A stretch of 58,070 nucleotides of DNA from an uncultured Lachnospiraceae bacterium. Its GTDB lineage: Bacteria; Bacillota; Clostridia; Lachnospirales; Lachnospiraceae. A program made the translations under genes and the position numbers. Below the pieces are notes generated by a model. It did no database searches. It was not told the DNA's origin and saw only the letters and a program-made list of their open reading frames with translations. Numbering within the stretch: position 1 is the stretch's first letter; the number at the start of each line of letters is the position of its first letter. Shown one piece after another: positions 16,805 to 26,639 of the stretch. The stretch spans positions 1 through 58,070 of the forward strand of contig CACWQH010000012.1 in the NCBI GenBank assembly GCA_902762955.1, read 5' to 3'.

Positions 16805-17632
16805 CTACTCCTCCTCTATCTCATCTTTATCAATCTTCTTCATAAATGTGATTGACATAAGTATAATAAATGCAAGTATAACCGAGATGGCACTTCCGAA
16901 ATTCCAGTCACCTATGGAGATAAACTGATTTTCGATAAGGTTACCGATAAGTGTATACTGTCCTCCTCCCAAAAGCTTCGGTATGACGAAGGTTGAGATA
17001 GAAAGAAGGAAGGTCATAATTACACCATTTAAAACTCCCGGTATAGAAAGCTTAAAGGTCACTCTCCAAAAGGTCTTAAACCTGTTGGCACCCAGATCAT
17101 GAGCCGCCTCTATAAGCGAATGATCCATCTTGCTAAGTGACGTATATATAGGTATAACCATAAACGGAAGCAAATCACTGACAAGACCGAGAACCACTGC
17201 AAAATCGGTATACATCATATTGATTGGTTCAAAGCCAAGCTTAACAAGCACAGTATTGATAAGACCGTTGTCCGATAAAAGCGAAATCCATGCATAGGTT
17301 CTGAGCAAGGTATTAATCCACATCGGAATCGTAACCACAAGGATTAAAACGCTCTGAACCTTCTCACTGAAGGACGTGATCAAATATGCAAGGGTATATC
17401 CTGCCAAAAGACAGATTATAACCGATATGATACCGAGCTTAAAGGATTTAACAAACACATCCACATATATAGGTTCTGTCATCCTTTTAAAATTTTCAAA
17501 TGTAAACTGTATATTAAGAAGTTCATTTCCACCCTTTGTAACCGAATATAGTATGATCATAAGAAGCGGAAGAACTACTATAATGCCTGCCCATATTATA
17601 TACGGCCAGATCATCTTACGAAAATGCTTCAT
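16805..17632 (-). CDS. potB: spermidine/putrescine ABC permease
   Basis: This 275-residue permease with about six membrane spans has the EAA loop EAAHDLGANRFKTFWRVTFK. It pairs with PotC to form the polyamine channel. Although the frame is open to 17653, the ATG at 17630-17632 overlaps the potA stop by 1 nt and has CGGAGG just upstream, so it is the likely start. The tight overlap points to coupled translation with potA. Confidence 0.92.
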   Translation of the reverse strand: MKHFRKMIWPYIIWAGIIVVLPLLMIILYSVTKGGNELLNIQFTFENFKRMTEPIYVDVFVKSFKLGIISVIICLLAGYTLAYLITSFSEKVQSVLILVVTIPMWINTLLRTYAWISLLSDNGLINTVLVKLGFEPINMMYTDFAVVLGLVSDLLPFMVIPIYTSLSKMDHSLIEAAHDLGANRFKTFWRVTFKLSIPGVLNGVIMTFLLSISTFVIPKLLGGGQYTLIGNLIENQFISIGDWNFGSAISVILAFIILMSITFMKKIDKDEIEEE

Positions 17633-18690
17633 TAGTTTCCTCCGTTCTCCCAATCCATACGATACATTACATGGATGTCATCCGGTCCGAATTTAAGACC
17701 CACTTCAAGTCCCGGTTTGAAATAATCGGTAGTATGTATAAGATAATCTCTATACTTGGTTTCAACAACGATCTCATGGTGAACACCCTTAAAAATGATT
17801 GACGAAACCTTACCCTTTATCTTTGCCTCCTTAGGCTTGACTATATCTATATCCTCCGGACGAATAACAACCTCAACTGCTTCGTTATTTTTAAATCCTT
17901 TATCCACACATTCAAATTCATAATCATCAAAGGAAACCAGACAATCCTTAATCATAGTTGCCTCGATTATATTGGACTCACCGATAAAGCTGGCAACAAA
18001 TCTGTTTTCCGGTTCATTATATATATCCTCAGGAGTACCTACCTGCTGTATTACACCCTCATGCATAACCACAACGGTATCCGACATGGAAAGAGCCTCC
18101 TCCTGGTCATGCGTTACAAATATAAATGTGATTCCGACCTCTTTTTGTATCTTCTTAAGCTCTATCTGCATCTCCTTACGAAGCTTGGCATCAAGAGCAC
18201 CCAAAGGCTCATCCAATAAAAGTACCTTTGGCTCATTTACAAGAGCTCTTGCTATAGCAACTCTTTGCTGCTGTCCACCTGAAAGCTTGGTAACATCACG
18301 TTTATCGAACCCTTCCAGGCCAACCAGCTTAAGCATTCTCTTTACCTTATGCTCTATAAGCTTTTTATCCATCTTCTTTATCTTTAAGCCAAAGGCAACA
18401 TTGTCATATACATTTAAAAAAGGAAAAAGTGAATACTTCTGAAAGACAGTGTTAACCTCTCTTTTATATGAAGGAATTTTAGCGATATCCACACCGTCAA
18501 AGATTACCTCACCATGACTTGGCTCCTCAAAGCCTGCAATAATTCTTAAGGTAGTTGTCTTACCACAGCCGGACGGACCAAGAAGCGTAAGAAATTCATT
18601 TTCTCTGATATTTAAATCTATACCCTTAAGTACCTGCTGGTCACCGAAGTTTTTGCTAAGTCCCTTTAATTCGATCAAAACCTCGCTCAC
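17632..18690 (-). CDS. potA: spermidine/putrescine ABC transporter ATPase
   Basis: This 352-residue ABC ATPase has Walker [10 protein letters not shown], signature LSGGQQQR, Walker B VLLLDEP and H-loop THDQEEA, then a C-terminal TOBE-type regulatory part as in PotA/MalK. It powers polyamine uptake at the inner face of the membrane. The start codon is GTG, with AGGAGG 8 nt upstream. It is the first gene of potABCD, with a good promoter at 18739-18767. The substrate call rests on the whole operon, especially potD. Confidence 0.93.
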   Translation of the reverse strand: MSEVLIELKGLSKNFGDQQVLKGIDLNIRENEFLTLLGPSGCGKTTTLRIIAGFEEPSHGEVIFDGVDIAKIPSYKREVNTVFQKYSLFPFLNVYDNVAFGLKIKKMDKKLIEHKVKRMLKLVGLEGFDKRDVTKLSGGQQQRVAIARALVNEPKVLLLDEPLGALDAKLRKEMQIELKKIQKEVGITFIFVTHDQEEALSMSDTVVVMHEGVIQQVGTPEDIYNEPENRFVASFIGESNIIEATMIKDCLVSFDDYEFECVDKGFKNNEAVEVVIRPEDIDIVKPKEAKIKGKVSSIIFKGVHHEIVVETKYRDYLIHTTDYFKPGLEVGLKFGPDDIHVMYRMDWENGGN

Positions 18691-18738
18691 TTTTTTTCCT
18701 CCTTGTAAAACCGTATATTATTCACACATAATGCAAAC

Positions 18739-18767
18739 ATTATACAATGTTGAAAAGTCAATGTAAA
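18739..18767 (-). promoter_or_regulatory. promoter of potABCD
   Basis: On minus, TTTACA (18762-18767) and a perfect TATAAT (18739-18744) are exactly 17 bp apart, about 50 bp before the potA GTG start. No riboswitch-like fold is evident in the short leader. Confidence 0.6.
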
Positions 18768-18806
18768 TACAAAAATATATTATTTTATCCTATATTTTTT
18801 TGTGCA

Positions 18807-19550
18807 TCAAATATCCTTTGTTTTATCCTCTTCCTCTACATAAAATGGATTATTTTCACAGGATTTATTGTTACAGTTTTCACATATTCCCTCACAGACC
18901 TGAGCAGGATTTTCAGTTAATACAGCATAAAACATAACACTTTTTACAGGATTAAGAACACCATATTTATTGGCAGTTATTTCATTCTCGCTTTTTTTAT
19001 CCGAAGCCCCTTCAACCAACTCCATTGAACCGATTTCTTCACTAAATGCCATTAAATCATCCTTTATGTCTCCATCTTTATTCTTATTTTGTGAAGTTTT
19101 ATCTGTTTCCTTTATTTCCTGCAAAAGCTCCGGTATTTTTTCTGTGCTTATTTCATCTCCTATAAATACATATCTTTTCACATATCTTCTGTGATATTTG
19201 GCATACATATTATTAAACTCAACATAAAGCTTCATCAAGAGCTCATTTGTAATGCAATCAAGCATATAGGCTTTATCAAGCTCTCCTTTTTTTGTATATT
19301 CATCCTTTAATTCATCTATACCCTTTCCAAGAGTCATACTTACCAAAGCCGTCTGACTGTCGTCTATCAGCTTAATACCCGTCACACGGCGATTAATTCT
19401 ATATGCTGCATACGGTTTAACCTGATCCATTATTTTATTATATATATCCGTCAATTCCTGCTTTTCATTGATTCCAAAATGATATTTATCCATTACCTGT
19501 TCTACAAATCTCTCCGGATTTGGCTGATTTATATTCATTCTGATTTTCAT
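18807..19550 (-). CDS. probable corrinoid enzyme (MetH-type) activation-domain protein
   Basis: The 247-residue protein contains ALVSMTLGKGIDEL followed by GELDKAYMLDCITNELL, which resembles the SAM-binding activation domain of B12-dependent methionine synthase as found in stand-alone clostridial proteins. The C-terminus has a cysteine cluster (CEGICENCNNKSC), similar to the Cys-rich tails of those proteins. Such proteins are thought to support reductive reactivation of a corrinoid methyltransferase. Between the two lies a low-complexity Lys/Asp/Glu linker. GGAG at 19557-19560 favours ATG 19550 over the upstream ATG at 19574, which lacks a binding site. No metH is in the window. Confidence 0.5.
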   Translation of the reverse strand: MKIRMNINQPNPERFVEQVMDKYHFGINEKQELTDIYNKIMDQVKPYAAYRINRRVTGIKLIDDSQTALVSMTLGKGIDELKDEYTKKGELDKAYMLDCITNELLMKLYVEFNNMYAKYHRRYVKRYVFIGDEISTEKIPELLQEIKETDKTSQNKNKDGDIKDDLMAFSEEIGSMELVEGASDKKSENEITANKYGVLNPVKSVMFYAVLTENPAQVCEGICENCNNKSCENNPFYVEEEDKTKDI

Positions 19551-19767
19551 ATATTTCTCCGATTTTTTATTCATTTACTGTATGTAATTACAAATATTTC
19601 ATTACATACGATTTATCAATATTAATATTATAAACTAACAAGCAAAATATTAAACCATTAATTTACAATCTTTTTTATATTTTTTCAAATATTTATATAG
19701 CATATTTCCGAAAAATTTGTTATAATTAAAAAAATATTTGTGCGAAATCAATAATACGGAGGTATAT

Positions 19768-20112
19768 ATGGAAGAAAAAAGAAAAAATAAAAGACTTCCC
19801 ATTAAGATAAAATTGGAAGTATCTAATCTTTTTAAACAGGACGGAATTAAGATTGACGCACTTGATACGGAGATTGAGGTTTTTGACATATCAAGAGCAG
19901 GTATCGGTTTTATGTCAGTTACCAAGCTGCCAACCGATTATTATTTCAACGCAACAATCGAATTTGACAACACGGATGAAATTATTCTTTCAGTTGTTAA
20001 AATTCTTTACAGAACCGAGATCGGAGACTATGGATACAGATACGGCTGTGAGTTTATAGGCCTTCCATCCATGTATGACCATATCTTTGAAGAGTATGGT
20101 GAAACACTTTAA
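19768..20112 (+). CDS. PilZ-domain protein, putative c-di-GMP receptor
   Basis: The 114-residue single-domain protein has both parts of the PilZ c-di-GMP site: an Arg/Lys-rich KRKNKRLP (RxxxR-like) near the N-terminus and DISRAGIGF (D/NxSxxG). The rest alternates beta strands, as expected for the six-stranded barrel. It probably changes conformation or partner binding when c-di-GMP rises. GGAGG (19758-19762) fixes ATG 19768. It is monocistronic, on the opposite strand to its neighbours. The EAL proteins at 1980-3680 and 48439-50418 would lower its ligand. Confidence 0.85.
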   Translation: MEEKRKNKRLPIKIKLEVSNLFKQDGIKIDALDTEIEVFDISRAGIGFMSVTKLPTDYYFNATIEFDNTDEIILSVVKILYRTEIGDYGYRYGCEFIGLPSMYDHIFEEYGETL

Positions 20113-20142
20113 AAAGTAAATAAAAAATCTTTCTCATAAAAT

Positions 20143-20185
20143 GGAAGGGGAGTTCACTTAAAACCAAGCGGCTCCCCTTCCCCTC
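20143..20185 (+). terminator. terminator of PilZ gene
   Basis: Perfect 10-bp GC-rich stem GGAAGGGGAG (20143-20152) / CTCCCCTTCC (20172-20181), followed by a pyrimidine-rich stretch, 30 nt after the PilZ stop. Confidence 0.65.
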
Positions 20186-20204
20186 TTCTTAAATTTTCAA
20201 AACA

Positions 20205-20301
20205 TATAAGGCTCTCAAATTAATATTTTATGGTACACGCATGGCACGCTGTCGCTTAACGCCATGCTTAGCACCAAAAATATTAATTTGAGAGCCTTAT
20301 A
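20205..20301. repeat. palindrome with 24-bp perfect arms, 97 nt
   Basis: 20205-20228 is a perfect inverted copy of 20278-20301. Inside, TGGT (20231) pairs with ACCA (20273-20276), and GCATGGC (20239-20245) with GCCATGC (20261-20267), around a 15-nt loop that on minus contains AAGCGACAG. It lies between convergent genes (PilZ and rfbD), 16 nt from the rfbD stop, so it may also end the rfbD transcript. Confidence 0.8.
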
Positions 20302-20316
20302 CTTTATATAGAAGTT

Positions 20317-21159
20317 TTAGTTCATCTCGTCAAAGTATTCTTTTAATGCATCCTCCCACTCGGCAAATTTAAAATCAGTAGTGAGTGTGAGCATGTAATT
20401 ATTAAGTACTGAGTAAGCAGGTCTTTTTGCAGGTGTAGGATATTCCTCTGTTGTAAGTCTGTTAACCTTTACATCCATACCGGCGTATTCAAATATCTTT
20501 TCTGCAAAATCCGCCCATGAACAATATCCTTCACAGGTTCCGTGAAATACTCCGTAATTATCAGTAGGCTCAAGCACATGAATTGCTTTGGCAAGCTCCT
20601 TTGCACTTGTAGGCGAACCAACCTGGTCAGCAACCACGCCTACCTCTCCTTTTTCCTTACCTATATTAATCATGGTTTTTACAAAGTTTTTTCCGTCTCC
20701 GTATAGCCATGCAGTTCTTACTATAAAAAATTTATCAGCAAACTGCTTTACGAAGTTCTCACCTTCAAGTTTTGTCTTGCCATATGCTCCAAGCGGTGCA
20801 ACCGGTGAAAATTCATCATAAGGCTCTGTAGCGGATCCATCAAATACATAATCTGTTGAAACATGTATCATCTTTGCTCCTACACTTGTTGCAGCTATAC
20901 TTAAGTTTCTTGGTCCGATTGCGTTTATTTTATAAGCAAGATCCCACTGTGACTCGCATAAATTAACATTGGTATGAGCTGCACAATTAATTATTACATC
21001 AGGTTTATTATCATTAACAAAATCCATAACCGCTTTAATATCGGTTATATCTAGCTCAGCTACATCCGTATTTATAAGTGTAACATCATCCTTTTCATAT
21101 TCCTTATTAACGGCTCTTCCCAACTGACCATTGCAGCCTGTAACCAATATCTTTTTCAT
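20317..21159 (-). CDS. rfbD: dTDP-4-dehydrorhamnose reductase
   Basis: This 280-residue extended short-chain dehydrogenase has the NAD(P) loop GCNGQLGR, VSTDYVFDG and the catalytic YGKTK. It is the RfbD/RmlD family, which makes the last step to dTDP-L-rhamnose for cell-wall polysaccharide or glycan. GGAGG is just before ATG. It is 26 nt after the sugar transferase gene on the same strand, forming a small envelope-glycan unit. The other rml genes are not in the window. Confidence 0.92.
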   Translation of the reverse strand: MKKILVTGCNGQLGRAVNKEYEKDDVTLINTDVAELDITDIKAVMDFVNDNKPDVIINCAAHTNVNLCESQWDLAYKINAIGPRNLSIAATSVGAKMIHVSTDYVFDGSATEPYDEFSPVAPLGAYGKTKLEGENFVKQFADKFFIVRTAWLYGDGKNFVKTMINIGKEKGEVGVVADQVGSPTSAKELAKAIHVLEPTDNYGVFHGTCEGYCSWADFAEKIFEYAGMDVKVNRLTTEEYPTPAKRPAYSVLNNYMLTLTTDFKFAEWEDALKEYFDEMN

Positions 21160-21185
21160 TATCTTCCTCCACCTTATTATCTTCT

Positions 21186-22712
21186 TTATTTTTTATCTTT
21201 TTTCTTATCTTTTTCTTTCTTGCTCTCTTCTTTTTCTTTTTTATATTCTTCTTTCTCTTTCTTGTTATCTTCTTTTTCTTTTTTCTCTTTTTCCTCTTCT
21301 TCTGCAAGTTCTTCTTCTATAACATCAGCCTTAATTGCCTCATCTTCACTGTACTCGCAAAATACAAGTTCATCTTCATCCTTAAAGGCTTCCGTACTGT
21401 CCCGTTTAAGCAAAACTATAAGCGTCTGGAATAAAAGCTTTATATCAAGCCACATACTGTACTCTTCGATATACATAAGATCAAGCATCAGCTTGTCCTT
21501 AGGTGATGTATTATATTTTCCGGATATCTGGGCATGTCCGGTTATACCGGCTTTAACTCTTAATCTGTACTCAAATGCAGGAAGTATATCAGTATAGTTA
21601 AATATATTTGCCAGCATTTCAGGTCTTGGTCCGACTACGCTCATATCTCCCTTAAGGACGTTGAAAAACTGTGGAAGCTCATCTATCCTGTATTTTCTTA
21701 AAACTCTACCAACCCTGGTAACTCTTTCGTCATCCTCAATTACAGAATAATTATCAACATCCTCGCGCATTGTCCTTAGCTTATATATAGAAAAAATCTT
21801 TCCGTTTCTTGTAGCACGATTCTGCTTAAATATAACGCTTCCTTTATCATCTAGCTTGATGCTTATTGCCGCAATCAAAAGAATCGGAGAGGATAAGATA
21901 AGAGCTATTACAGATATAATAATATCCTCTACTCTTTTTACGGCTCTTTGCTCAAGCGTTAGGCCCTTGGAATAATTTCCATACATAGATACATCATCCA
22001 AAAGTATATGATGTGAGTTTTTCTCTACTACATCATGCATATCCGGATTAAAATAAACGTTTTTCATATTCTGATAACAAAACTCGATAATCTCGGTTCG
22101 CTCCTTAATCGGCACATCGTAGATAAATATCGTTTCATTTTCAGTAATATATTTCTTTAAATTTTTATCCCGGTAATCCGCAATTAAATTAATCTTATAC
22201 TGAAGCTTATATTTCTTAATTCCCTTTATAACCGCATTGAGGCTTCGCTGTGACGATGTTATGATCACACACTTTTCAGGATCATAAATAATAAAATAAA
22301 GCTTATTTCCACCATACGCAAATATCCAAATTATAATATACTGAATTACAAGAATCGGTATAAGCAAAAGAGGCTGCTCTATCTCAAATGATTTGTTATT
22401 GGTTGCATTTGTGTTCATGATTGAGAGCATGAGCAAGGTAATAATATCAGTAAAGATAGATGCCAAAAACAGCGAATGTACTATCGGTCTGCTTTTTCTT
22501 TTTCCTATATCATATCTGCCGTATATATTTGCAAACATATAAGAAACAACTACATAAGTTGCAATTGTAACCGCTGATGTTCTGGACAAATTAAGAAGCT
22601 GCCAGTTTGAACGGGCATACATTCCGTAGAAGCTCCAAAACAACACAAAGTAAAGTACTGACTTTATCACAAATATTATAGTTGTTTCCAGTTTTCTTAA
22701 CTTTCTTTTCAT
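21186..22712 (-). CDS. polyprenyl-phosphate sugar-1-phosphate transferase
   Basis: The 508-residue protein has about five N-terminal membrane spans, a nucleotide-fold middle part (KCVIITSSQRSL), and a C-terminal bacterial sugar transferase domain (KLRTMR, RKYRIDELPQFFNVLKGDMS, VGPRPE). It starts glycan synthesis by loading a sugar-1-phosphate onto undecaprenyl phosphate at the membrane. After the domain it carries a charged tail of about 45 residues almost wholly of Glu and Lys, encoded by a polypurine tract (21186-21315 region, pyrimidine on plus). That tail is not part of the family and may be a disordered cytosolic extension. rfbD follows immediately. Confidence 0.88.
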   Translation of the reverse strand: MKRKLRKLETTIIFVIKSVLYFVLFWSFYGMYARSNWQLLNLSRTSAVTIATYVVVSYMFANIYGRYDIGKRKSRPIVHSLFLASIFTDIITLLMLSIMNTNATNNKSFEIEQPLLLIPILVIQYIIIWIFAYGGNKLYFIIYDPEKCVIITSSQRSLNAVIKGIKKYKLQYKINLIADYRDKNLKKYITENETIFIYDVPIKERTEIIEFCYQNMKNVYFNPDMHDVVEKNSHHILLDDVSMYGNYSKGLTLEQRAVKRVEDIIISVIALILSSPILLIAAISIKLDDKGSVIFKQNRATRNGKIFSIYKLRTMREDVDNYSVIEDDERVTRVGRVLRKYRIDELPQFFNVLKGDMSVVGPRPEMLANIFNYTDILPAFEYRLRVKAGITGHAQISGKYNTSPKDKLMLDLMYIEEYSMWLDIKLLFQTLIVLLKRDSTEAFKDEDELVFCEYSEDEAIKADVIEEELAEEEEKEKKEKEDNKKEKEEYKKEKEESKKEKDKKKDKK

Positions 22713-22777
22713 ACTTATCCTTTACACTATCAGAAAACTACACTGATAGGATTAAACCATAATTCTATAAAACAAAA

Positions 22778-24133
22778 TTACTGTTCGTAGCCCTTTTCTT
22801 TTATAATATTGGCGACCTTATTTGCATATTCGTTGCAAAGCTCATCCGTTTCAGCCTCTACCATTACTCTGATAAGAGGTTCGGTTCCGCTTTCACGAAG
22901 GAGAATTCGACCATTATCCCCAAGCTTTTCTTCTACCTCTTTTACAGCATCAAGCACATCCTTATCCGATACAACTTCAGGCTTACTCTTTACTCTGATA
23001 TTTACCAGAAGCTGTGGATAAATCTTAAGACCTCTTGAAAGTTCAGACATCTTACATTTATTCTCAACCATAACCTCCATCATCTTAAGAGAGGTAAGAA
23101 CACCGTCACCGGTTCTGGCATTTTTTGCAAATATAATATGTCCGCTCTGTTCTCCGCCAAGCATATAGCCCTTTTCCATCATACATTCATATACATATTT
23201 ATCACCAACCGCTGTCTTCTCATAATTAATGCCTTCAGCATCAAATGCCTTGTATAATCCGAGATTTGACATTACAGTTGTTACAACGGTATTACCAGCA
23301 AGATTTCCCTTATCTCTTAAATACTTACCACATATATAAAGAATATGATCACCATCAACAAGTGAGCCATTTTCATCAACCGCAAGACATCTGTCTGCAT
23401 CACCATCATAAGCAAAGCCCACATCAAGTCCGTTATCTACTACAAATTTTTGAAGATTTTCTATATGAGTGGAACCGCAATTATCATTTATATTGGTACC
23501 ATCCGGCTCGTTGCTTATAACATAGGTTTTTGCTCCCAGAGCATCAAAAACTGCTTTTGCTATGGTTGAAGCAGCACCATTAGAGCAGTCAAGCCCAACC
23601 TTAAGATTTTTAAAAGCTCTTGTAGGGAGAGTCATGAGATAACCTATGTATCTGTTTCTGCCCATAGAATAGTCAGTAGTTCTGCCTATCTTTTCCTTGG
23701 TTGCAAGTGGAATCTCCGGTATCTCGCCATCTATATATTTTTCAATTTCTTCCTCTACGGATGCCTCAATTTTAGCACCGTGAGAATTAATAAGCTTTAT
23801 TCCATTATCATAAAAAGGATTGTGGCTTGCAGATATCATAATACCACAATCAAATTCATCCGAACGGACTATATACGATACACTTGGAGTAGGTGTTACA
23901 TGCATAAGATAAACATCTGCTCCACTTGCAGTTAAACCTGCAACAAGGGAATATTCAAACATATAGCTGGAACGTCTGGTATCCTTACCTATGACGATTC
24001 TGGCTCTATCATCCCCCTTTTTATCCTTACCAAAATAATATCCAAGGTATCTTCCTACCTTAAACGCATGCTCTACAGTTAAATCAACATTAGCCTCTCC
24101 CCTGAAGCCATCGGTTCCAAAATATTTACCCAT
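22778..24133 (-). CDS. glmM: phosphoglucosamine mutase
   Basis: The 451-residue enzyme matches GlmM from end to end: GKYFGTDGFRGEAN at the start, the phosphoserine loop ISASHNP (Ser103), the metal site DGDADRC and the phosphate-binding RESGTEPLIRVM at the end. It converts glucosamine-6-phosphate to glucosamine-1-phosphate for UDP-GlcNAc and peptidoglycan. AAGGAG lies about 12 nt upstream of the ATG. Placed directly before the sugar transferase gene with a 65-nt gap that contains a weak CTATCAG/CTGATAG hairpin. Confidence 0.96.
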   Translation of the reverse strand: MGKYFGTDGFRGEANVDLTVEHAFKVGRYLGYYFGKDKKGDDRARIVIGKDTRRSSYMFEYSLVAGLTASGADVYLMHVTPTPSVSYIVRSDEFDCGIMISASHNPFYDNGIKLINSHGAKIEASVEEEIEKYIDGEIPEIPLATKEKIGRTTDYSMGRNRYIGYLMTLPTRAFKNLKVGLDCSNGAASTIAKAVFDALGAKTYVISNEPDGTNINDNCGSTHIENLQKFVVDNGLDVGFAYDGDADRCLAVDENGSLVDGDHILYICGKYLRDKGNLAGNTVVTTVMSNLGLYKAFDAEGINYEKTAVGDKYVYECMMEKGYMLGGEQSGHIIFAKNARTGDGVLTSLKMMEVMVENKCKMSELSRGLKIYPQLLVNIRVKSKPEVVSDKDVLDAVKEVEEKLGDNGRILLRESGTEPLIRVMVEAETDELCNEYANKVANIIKEKGYEQ

Positions 24134-24279
24134 TTTAAAAACAAGCTCCTTACATGAAATATTTTTAGTCCTAAATATTTTTCACGAGCATATAGTGAAA
24201 TTAATATATTTTATTAATCGCTAAAGCTCGACATAAAAAATCAATCTAATTATACGGCAAATTTTACCAAAAGTAAAGA

Positions 24280-24322
24280 AAAAGCCCCATTAATGACATT
24301 ATATGTCATTAATGGGCTTTTA
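24280..24322 (-). terminator. terminator of the que-dagK operon
   Basis: A 14-bp perfect stem (24286-24299 with 24303-24316) is extended by AAAAG/CTTTT pairs and followed on minus by a T-rich tract. It lies 26 nt after the dagK stop. Confidence 0.8.
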
Positions 24323-24347
24323 ATTCATTTTATAAAGCCTCATGAAG

Positions 24348-25379
24348 CTAATCCCACTTATCTTCAAAGTCATCACCATAATCTGCAAAGGTGCTCTCAT
24401 CCGATTCTTCTTCAGAATTTTCAGCGTCTGAAAATTCCTTTTCAAGTCCCTCTTCAATATCCGCTTCATCAAGTGTATATTTTCCATCCAGGCAAAGCTT
24501 TAGTATCTTTTGATGATTTGTTATGGTTACCTCGTCATGCGCACCACCAAACTCTCCATCAAGAGTCCACTTTATTTTCTCTTCAGACTTTATAACAACC
24601 TTTGATGCTTTGGCAATAAAAAATATATCGTCTTTATCCTCTATATTATTTGTAAGCACCTGTGTCAGAATTTTTTGAACATCAGCTACATTTGCAGGTT
24701 TTCTTACAAGCAGACAGTCAAACTTTCCGTCATCAAGCACGACATGCTTTGTACCCCTGAGCTTGAAACCGCCAACAGACAGAGAATTTGTAATCATTCC
24801 AAATATAAATTCACCGGTTACAACCTTTCCGTCAAAATCCGCCTCAAGCTTATAAGCCTTAACATTTGCCAAATCCTTTATGCCCTCAACTACATAAGCG
24901 GAATGTCCCATAACCTTTTTCAGTGACTGATTGGTGTTATAAGATACTTCAGTAAATACACCAAACGATGCAATATAAATAAAATATTTATCTTCAAACT
25001 GTCCCACATCCAGACATTTTGGAGTACCGTTTACGATATCCTTCGCCGCCTGAACCTTATTGGGCGGAATTTCTACCGTTCTTGCAAAATCGTTTGTCGA
25101 GCCGCATGGTATATAACCAAGCGGTACCTTTTTTTCACCCATAAGCATATATCCGCTTACAGTGTTTTCAAGAGTTCCGTCTCCTCCGGCACAAACAATA
25201 AGGTCATAGTCTGCCCCGTCCGTCTTAACCTTTCTTTCAGCATCAGTCGGTCCGGTTGTAGGATAAGTAACCACCTCATATCCTGCATCGGAAAACACCA
25301 TTATTATTTCAAATAATACATCCTTTATAGCCGTCTTACCGGCATTTGGATTAATTATGAACAGAAGTTTTTTTCTCAA
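24348..25379 (-). CDS. diacylglycerol/lipid kinase, DagK-YegS family
   Basis: The 343-residue protein has the DAGK catalytic motifs [15 protein letters not shown] (GGDGT) and [10 protein letters not shown], and the family's C-terminal beta domain. It is expected to phosphorylate diacylglycerol or a related lipid at the membrane face. About 35 residues at the end are strongly acidic (Glu/Asp/Ser), an unusual tail. The start is TTG, with GGAGG 6-7 nt upstream inside the 3' end of queC; the two genes overlap by 29 nt and are therefore coupled. A link between lipid kinase and queuosine genes is not explained by pathway and may be only transcriptional. Confidence 0.88.
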   Translation of the reverse strand: MRKKLLFIINPNAGKTAIKDVLFEIIMVFSDAGYEVVTYPTTGPTDAERKVKTDGADYDLIVCAGGDGTLENTVSGYMLMGEKKVPLGYIPCGSTNDFARTVEIPPNKVQAAKDIVNGTPKCLDVGQFEDKYFIYIASFGVFTEVSYNTNQSLKKVMGHSAYVVEGIKDLANVKAYKLEADFDGKVVTGEFIFGMITNSLSVGGFKLRGTKHVVLDDGKFDCLLVRKPANVADVQKILTQVLTNNIEDKDDIFFIAKASKVVIKSEEKIKWTLDGEFGGAHDEVTITNHQKILKLCLDGKYTLDEADIEEGLEKEFSDAENSEEESDESTFADYGDDFEDKWD

Positions 25380-26025
25380 GGTATGCCTCCAATCCCCTCT
25401 TGCGAAGCTTACAAGCCGGACAGCTTCCGCATCCGTCTCCCTTTATACCATTATAGCATGTGAGCGTTTTCTCTCTGACCAGTTCAAATCCACCAAGGCT
25501 ATCTGCCAATGCCCAGGTTGCTTCCTTGTCAATCCACATAAGAGGAGTAATAATATTAAATTCATAATCCATTGCAAGATTAAGTGTAACATTCATCGAT
25601 TTAATAAATACATCCCTGCAATCCGGATATCCGGAAAAATCACTCTGTGATACTCCTGTTATTATATCACTAATTCCCTTTTGTTTTGCAAAAATTGCTG
25701 CAAAAAGAATAAAAACCATATTTCTTCCGTCAACAAATGAATTAGGAGGTGTTCCATCCTCCGGTGCATCTTCGTCAACCTCTATATCTGTACGTGTAAG
25801 TGAATTTGGTGCCAGCTGATTTAGTAATTCCATATCAAGTATCCGGTGTTCCACACCAAGCTCGTCACATATTTCCTTTGCACACTCAAGCTCCTTGATG
25901 TGTCTTTGATTATAGTCAAAGGAAATTGCAAAAACCTTTTTATAATTTTTCTTTGCCCATAGCAGGCATGTCGTACTATCCTGTCCACCGCTTAGTATAA
26001 CAACAGCTTCATCCATATTTTTCAT
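25351..26025 (-). CDS. queC: 7-cyano-7-deazaguanine synthase
   Basis: The 224-residue enzyme has the PP-loop LSGGQDSTT (about residues 11-19) and a C-terminal zinc site with [10 protein letters not shown]. It converts 7-carboxy-7-deazaguanine to preQ0 with ATP and ammonia, on the route to queuosine in tRNA. It lies in the run queD-queE-folE-queC, a complete set from GTP to preQ0. AAGGA precedes the ATG. Its end overlaps dagK. Confidence 0.95.
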   Translation of the reverse strand: MKNMDEAVVILSGGQDSTTCLLWAKKNYKKVFAISFDYNQRHIKELECAKEICDELGVEHRILDMELLNQLAPNSLTRTDIEVDEDAPEDGTPPNSFVDGRNMVFILFAAIFAKQKGISDIITGVSQSDFSGYPDCRDVFIKSMNVTLNLAMDYEFNIITPLMWIDKEATWALADSLGGFELVREKTLTCYNGIKGDGCGSCPACKLRKRGLEAYLEKKTSVHN

Positions 26026-26059
26026 TGTTTTATTCCTTTCATATTGTCGTGATACACTT

Positions 26060-26638
26060 TTATTTCAAGAGCAGCATCAGTCTGTTTTGCAAGGCTGCAT
26101 CTTCTAAAAACTGACCGCTGAAGGTTGTGGTTATGGTTTTTGAACTTCGGTTTTTTATACCGCGCGCTGTCATACAGCTGTGACAGCCTTCGATAATCAC
26201 AGCTACATCCTCTGAGCCCGTAACCTTTTTCATTATATATGCTATATCAGTACCGATTCTTTCCTGAAGCTGTAATCTCTTGGCAACCATATCAGCTATT
26301 CTTGCAATTTTACTCAAGCCCAAAACCTTATCCTTTGGAATATAGGCCACAGAAACCTTCATATCATACATAAGTGCCATATGATGCTCACAGTAACTGA
26401 ATACCTCTATATCCTTAACAAACACCATTTCCTTGCAGTCACTCTCGGGCTTTTCAAAATACTTCGTGAACATATCCGCAATCTCATCATTGGTATAGTT
26501 CATGCCCTCAAATACTTCCTCATACATACGCGCAACCCTGTCGGGAGTTTCCTTTAATCCCTCTCTATCGGGATTGTCGCCAAGCGCTGTTATTATACCT
26601 CTTATATGTTCTCTTATCGCATCCTTATCTATTGCCAT
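26060..26638 (-). CDS. folE: GTP cyclohydrolase I
   Basis: The 192-residue protein shows FolE hallmarks: [20 protein letters not shown], the zinc ligands in FSYCEHH, and the later [10 protein letters not shown]. It converts GTP to 7,8-dihydroneopterin triphosphate, the first step toward both folate and queuosine. AAAGGAG is 7 nt before ATG, and queE ends at the next base, so this copy probably serves queuosine synthesis. Confidence 0.96.
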   Translation of the reverse strand: MAIDKDAIREHIRGIITALGDNPDREGLKETPDRVARMYEEVFEGMNYTNDEIADMFTKYFEKPESDCKEMVFVKDIEVFSYCEHHMALMYDMKVSVAYIPKDKVLGLSKIARIADMVAKRLQLQERIGTDIAYIMKKVTGSEDVAVIIEGCHSCMTARGIKNRSSKTITTTFSGQFLEDAALQNRLMLLLK

Positions 26639-26639
26639 T

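Noticed and set aside
21131-21597. Plus-strand Ser/Phe-rich reading frames
   Set aside because: Antisense shadow of the Glu/Lys tail and catalytic region of the sugar transferase.
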